Below the pieces are notes generated by a model, which did no database searches, was not told the origin of the DNA, and worked only from the letters and a program-made list of their open reading frames with translations. From JANNRW01 sp031401815 (lineage in GTDB: Bacteria; Desulfobacterota; Desulfuromonadia; Geobacterales; DSM-12255), in assembly GCA_031401815.1 (NCBI GenBank), contig JANNRW010000266.1, positions 1 through 7,255 of the forward strand: a stretch of DNA of 7,255 bases, in the 5' to 3' direction. Both the position numbers and the translations under genes were made by a program. Below, one piece after another: positions 5,841 to 7,255 of this stretch; position 1 is the stretch's first letter; each line of letters opens with the position of its first letter.

Positions 5841-6991
5841 ATCCTCACCAGACGCTCACCTTTACCCTCAAAGTGAACGAACTTTGTTTTTCGTTTTGCT
5901 TTCCCGTCATAATCGACATTGCGCACCTTCCCTGCCTCCAGCAACTCCTTGAACCCCTGCTGCAAAACCAGTTCAAACCAGCCGGTTTCTTCTTGCATTT
6001 CAGCCAGTTCGTTTATACCGAAGTACTTTGGTGAAGTCGAGAGCTTTGACAGCCAGTATTGCTGGACTTCTCCGGAATCTACTTTTTGTCCTTCGATCTT
6101 CACCTGTTCGAGAGCTCCGAACAGCACCCCTTGGCCTGTTGAGTCGATTTGCTTATCCTGCTTCGCCTGCGCACGCAACTGCTGCTGGATTATGTCGCTA
6201 TCTGCCGAAGCATCCATGAATTTGACGATCCCCAACGGATGGCGTGTCAGATAAACCAAGTGGTACATTGTCCTGTCTTTCAACGGGTACAGAACCGGCA
6301 CGGATACCGACATTGGCCCTCGGAAAGACGGGGGAAATGCGGCTTTAAGGTTCTGCTTGTACAGCTTGACCAGAATCTTTTCTTTCTCCGGTACGGACAA
6401 TCCTTCAAGTTTCGGATTTTCTCCGAAAACATTCAGCATATCCGGGGCATGGATACCTATGCCCGTTGTACGCCTGAGGAAATCCAGCATGAAATTCACC
6501 AGGTACTCCGAATTTTGGCGCTGGAAAAGAGGTCGTAGCGTTTCTGGTTCGACAATGTCTTTCCAACCGAAGGGGTCAATGAAGAAAAACGCAAAACCCT
6601 CCGAACCAGCCCATTCCATTATCTTGTGGCGAAGATGATAAAACTCACCGTTGAACGATTCTGTCTCAACCCCGGACGCTTCGGCAGCCAGGAATGACTC
6701 CAACTTTGCATACGCATCGCGATCTTTTTCGATAAAAAGTGCTCTAAACCTGACGTTTCTCCCCGATTTTTTCAGCGATTCAGCACACGTGGACATAATC
6801 CGCAGAGAAATACTGATGGATGTTCCTTCCAGCTTTTCCGAATCCTCGGTCCATGGCCCGGCAAAACAATCGACGTAGGAGATCACGTCATGGTGCTTAC
6901 CAACTATCATGAATAGTTTGTACAGGTAAGACTCCAGGAGTCGATGCTTTACGTATGCCTGTTCTCGACCTGCATACTCTGCTGGTATCAT
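5837..6991 (-). CDS. tcmP: Three-Cys-motif partner protein (TcmP)
   Basis: This 384-residue protein matches the TcmP family, named for its pairing with three-Cys-motif (DUF5131/Gp37-Gp68) proteins. The N-terminal two thirds look like a Rossmann methyltransferase-type fold. YVDCFAGPW (residues 39-47) sits where an SAM-binding loop would be, ALFIEKD (84-90) gives the acidic residue after strand two, and FFFIDPFGW (136-143) resembles a DPPY-type motif IV. A further conserved-looking segment is YLTRHPLGIVKFMD (247-260). The C-terminal part (about 315-384) has a winged-helix-like character. Methyltransferase activity is inferred, not shown. The ATG at 6991 follows AGGAGA (6997-7002) at a good distance, and the TGA overlaps the DUF5131 ATG. 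Membership of an anti-phage or mobile-element system is plausible but unproved. Confidence 0.88.
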   Translation of the reverse strand: MIPAEYAGREQAYVKHRLLESYLYKLFMIVGKHHDVISYVDCFAGPWTEDSEKLEGTSISISLRIMSTCAESLKKSGRNVRFRALFIEKDRDAYAKLESFLAAEASGVETESFNGEFYHLRHKIMEWAGSEGFAFFFIDPFGWKDIVEPETLRPLFQRQNSEYLVNFMLDFLRRTTGIGIHAPDMLNVFGENPKLEGLSVPEKEKILVKLYKQNLKAAFPPSFRGPMSVSVPVLYPLKDRTMYHLVYLTRHPLGIVKFMDASADSDIIQQQLRAQAKQDKQIDSTGQGVLFGALEQVKIEGQKVDSGEVQQYWLSKLSTSPKYFGINELAEMQEETGWFELVLQQGFKELLEAGKVRNVDYDGKAKRKTKFVHFEGKGERLVRI

Positions 6992-7062
6992 TCTATTCTC
7001 CTATACACCAGATGCTTGAGCCGCCAGACCATCTTGGTCGGCCGGTCACTCTCGTAACTCAC
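6988..7062 (-). CDS. Possible 24-residue small ORF ahead of tcmP
   Basis: Between the stop of the partial upstream gene and tcmP, a minus-strand frame begins with GTG (7062-7060) and reads 24 codons: SYESDRPTKMVWRLKHLVYRRIE after the first residue. Its TGA (6990-6988) overlaps the tcmP ATG as ATGA. It begins 7 bases after the upstream stop, so it fills nearly the whole gap. The product is strongly basic and has no recognised family. It could be a leader peptide coupling tcmP translation, a real micro-protein, or a chance frame. The start codon is GTG and no strong ribosome site precedes it. Confidence 0.4.
   Translation of the reverse strand: MSYESDRPTKMVWRLKHLVYRRIE
6997..7002 (-). promoter_or_regulatory. 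Ribosome binding site of tcmP
   Basis: On the minus strand AGGAGA lies 5 bases before the ATG at 6991-6989. It fixes the tcmP start and lies inside the last codons of the upstream small ORF, as expected for coupled genes. Confidence 0.75.
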
Positions 7063-7069
7063 CCGTCAA

Positions 7070-7255
7070 TCAAGAAGTAACCCCAACTCCCGGCGCAACC
7101 TCGACAATCTCCAGCAGGTTCCCGGTTGCCGAACCGCCGAACACCGCCGCCAGCCAGAGCCGCAGCCGCTCCTGCGATTTGTTTTCATAGCGGAACTGGA
7201 GATGTCCCGGCTTGTTGTTCAAGCGGCGGATCTCGGCCTTCACCGGCTCTTCAGC
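7070..7255 (-). CDS. C-terminal 61 residues of an unidentified protein (partial)
   Basis: A minus-strand frame enters from the right edge and runs 61 codons to a TGA at 7072-7070. It contains VKAEIRRLNNKPGHLQ, FRYENKSQERLRLWLAA and NLLEIVEVAPGVGV, with no recognisable motif. Codon choice is strongly GC-ending, and a hand count over 120 bases gives about 64% G+C, higher than tcmP. The 7-base gap to the small ORF suggests it belongs to the same transcript. I do not recognise the family. Confidence 0.7.
   Translation of the reverse strand, partial: AEEPVKAEIRRLNNKPGHLQFRYENKSQERLRLWLAAVFGGSATGNLLEIVEVAPGVGVTS

Noticed and set aside
7026..7038. GACCA-TCT-TGGTC as a terminator of the upstream gene
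   Set aside because: The stem has only five pairs, has no T-run on the minus strand, and lies within the possible small ORF of a tightly packed operon.

Overview
The window looks like an accessory (genomic-island type) stretch of a Gram-negative, mesophilic-composition bacterium. The evidence is one exported TPR protein with a Sec signal peptide, a transposase gene, several poorly characterised small genes, and a phage- or defence-associated operon. A Desulfobacterota or Geobacter-like host is possible, but the sequence alone does not prove it.

Left part, plus strand. An IS630-family transposase gene (1-1209) is open at the left edge and keeps an apparently complete DDE triad. About 310 non-coding bases follow. 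They end in a perfect 15-bp-arm hairpin (1437-1474) and an overlapping, partly competing hairpin that reaches the ribosome binding site of the next gene. Two small genes then lie 18 bases apart: a compact uridine-kinase-like P-loop protein (1522-1974), and an unrecognised protein with a degenerate PD-(D/E)XK-like PD...IEVTEL pattern (1993-2562). A separate gene (2677-3879) encodes an exported protein with a FlgT/LPP20-like N-terminal domain, a coiled coil and about six TPR units.

Right part, minus strand, convergent with the left part. Reading from the right edge: the last 61 codons of an unidentified GC-rich gene (7070-7255), a possible 24-codon small ORF (7062-6988), the TcmP-type protein (6991-5837), a DUF5131 (phage Gp37/Gp68, three-Cys-motif) protein (5840-5076) and a KilA-N-domain protein (5079-4252). 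Each of the last three junctions, including small ORF to tcmP, is an ATGA overlap, so these genes are very probably one translationally coupled unit. TcmP and DUF5131 proteins are known partners; the KilA-N gene is the extra member.

The most interesting structure is behind the KilA-N gene. At 4008-4136 lies a detached 3' end of a second DUF5131 gene. It matches the intact gene's tail over 86 bp (about 91% identity, nearly all differences synonymous), then diverges into its own C-terminal tail and stop codon. The KilA-N gene is therefore bracketed by direct copies of the DUF5131 3' end. This is the arrangement expected if a cassette inserted at the end of the DUF5131 gene, supplied a replacement tail, and displaced the old one. 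The KilA-N gene also contains a perfect 32-bp palindrome (4851-4882) inside its DNA-binding domain.
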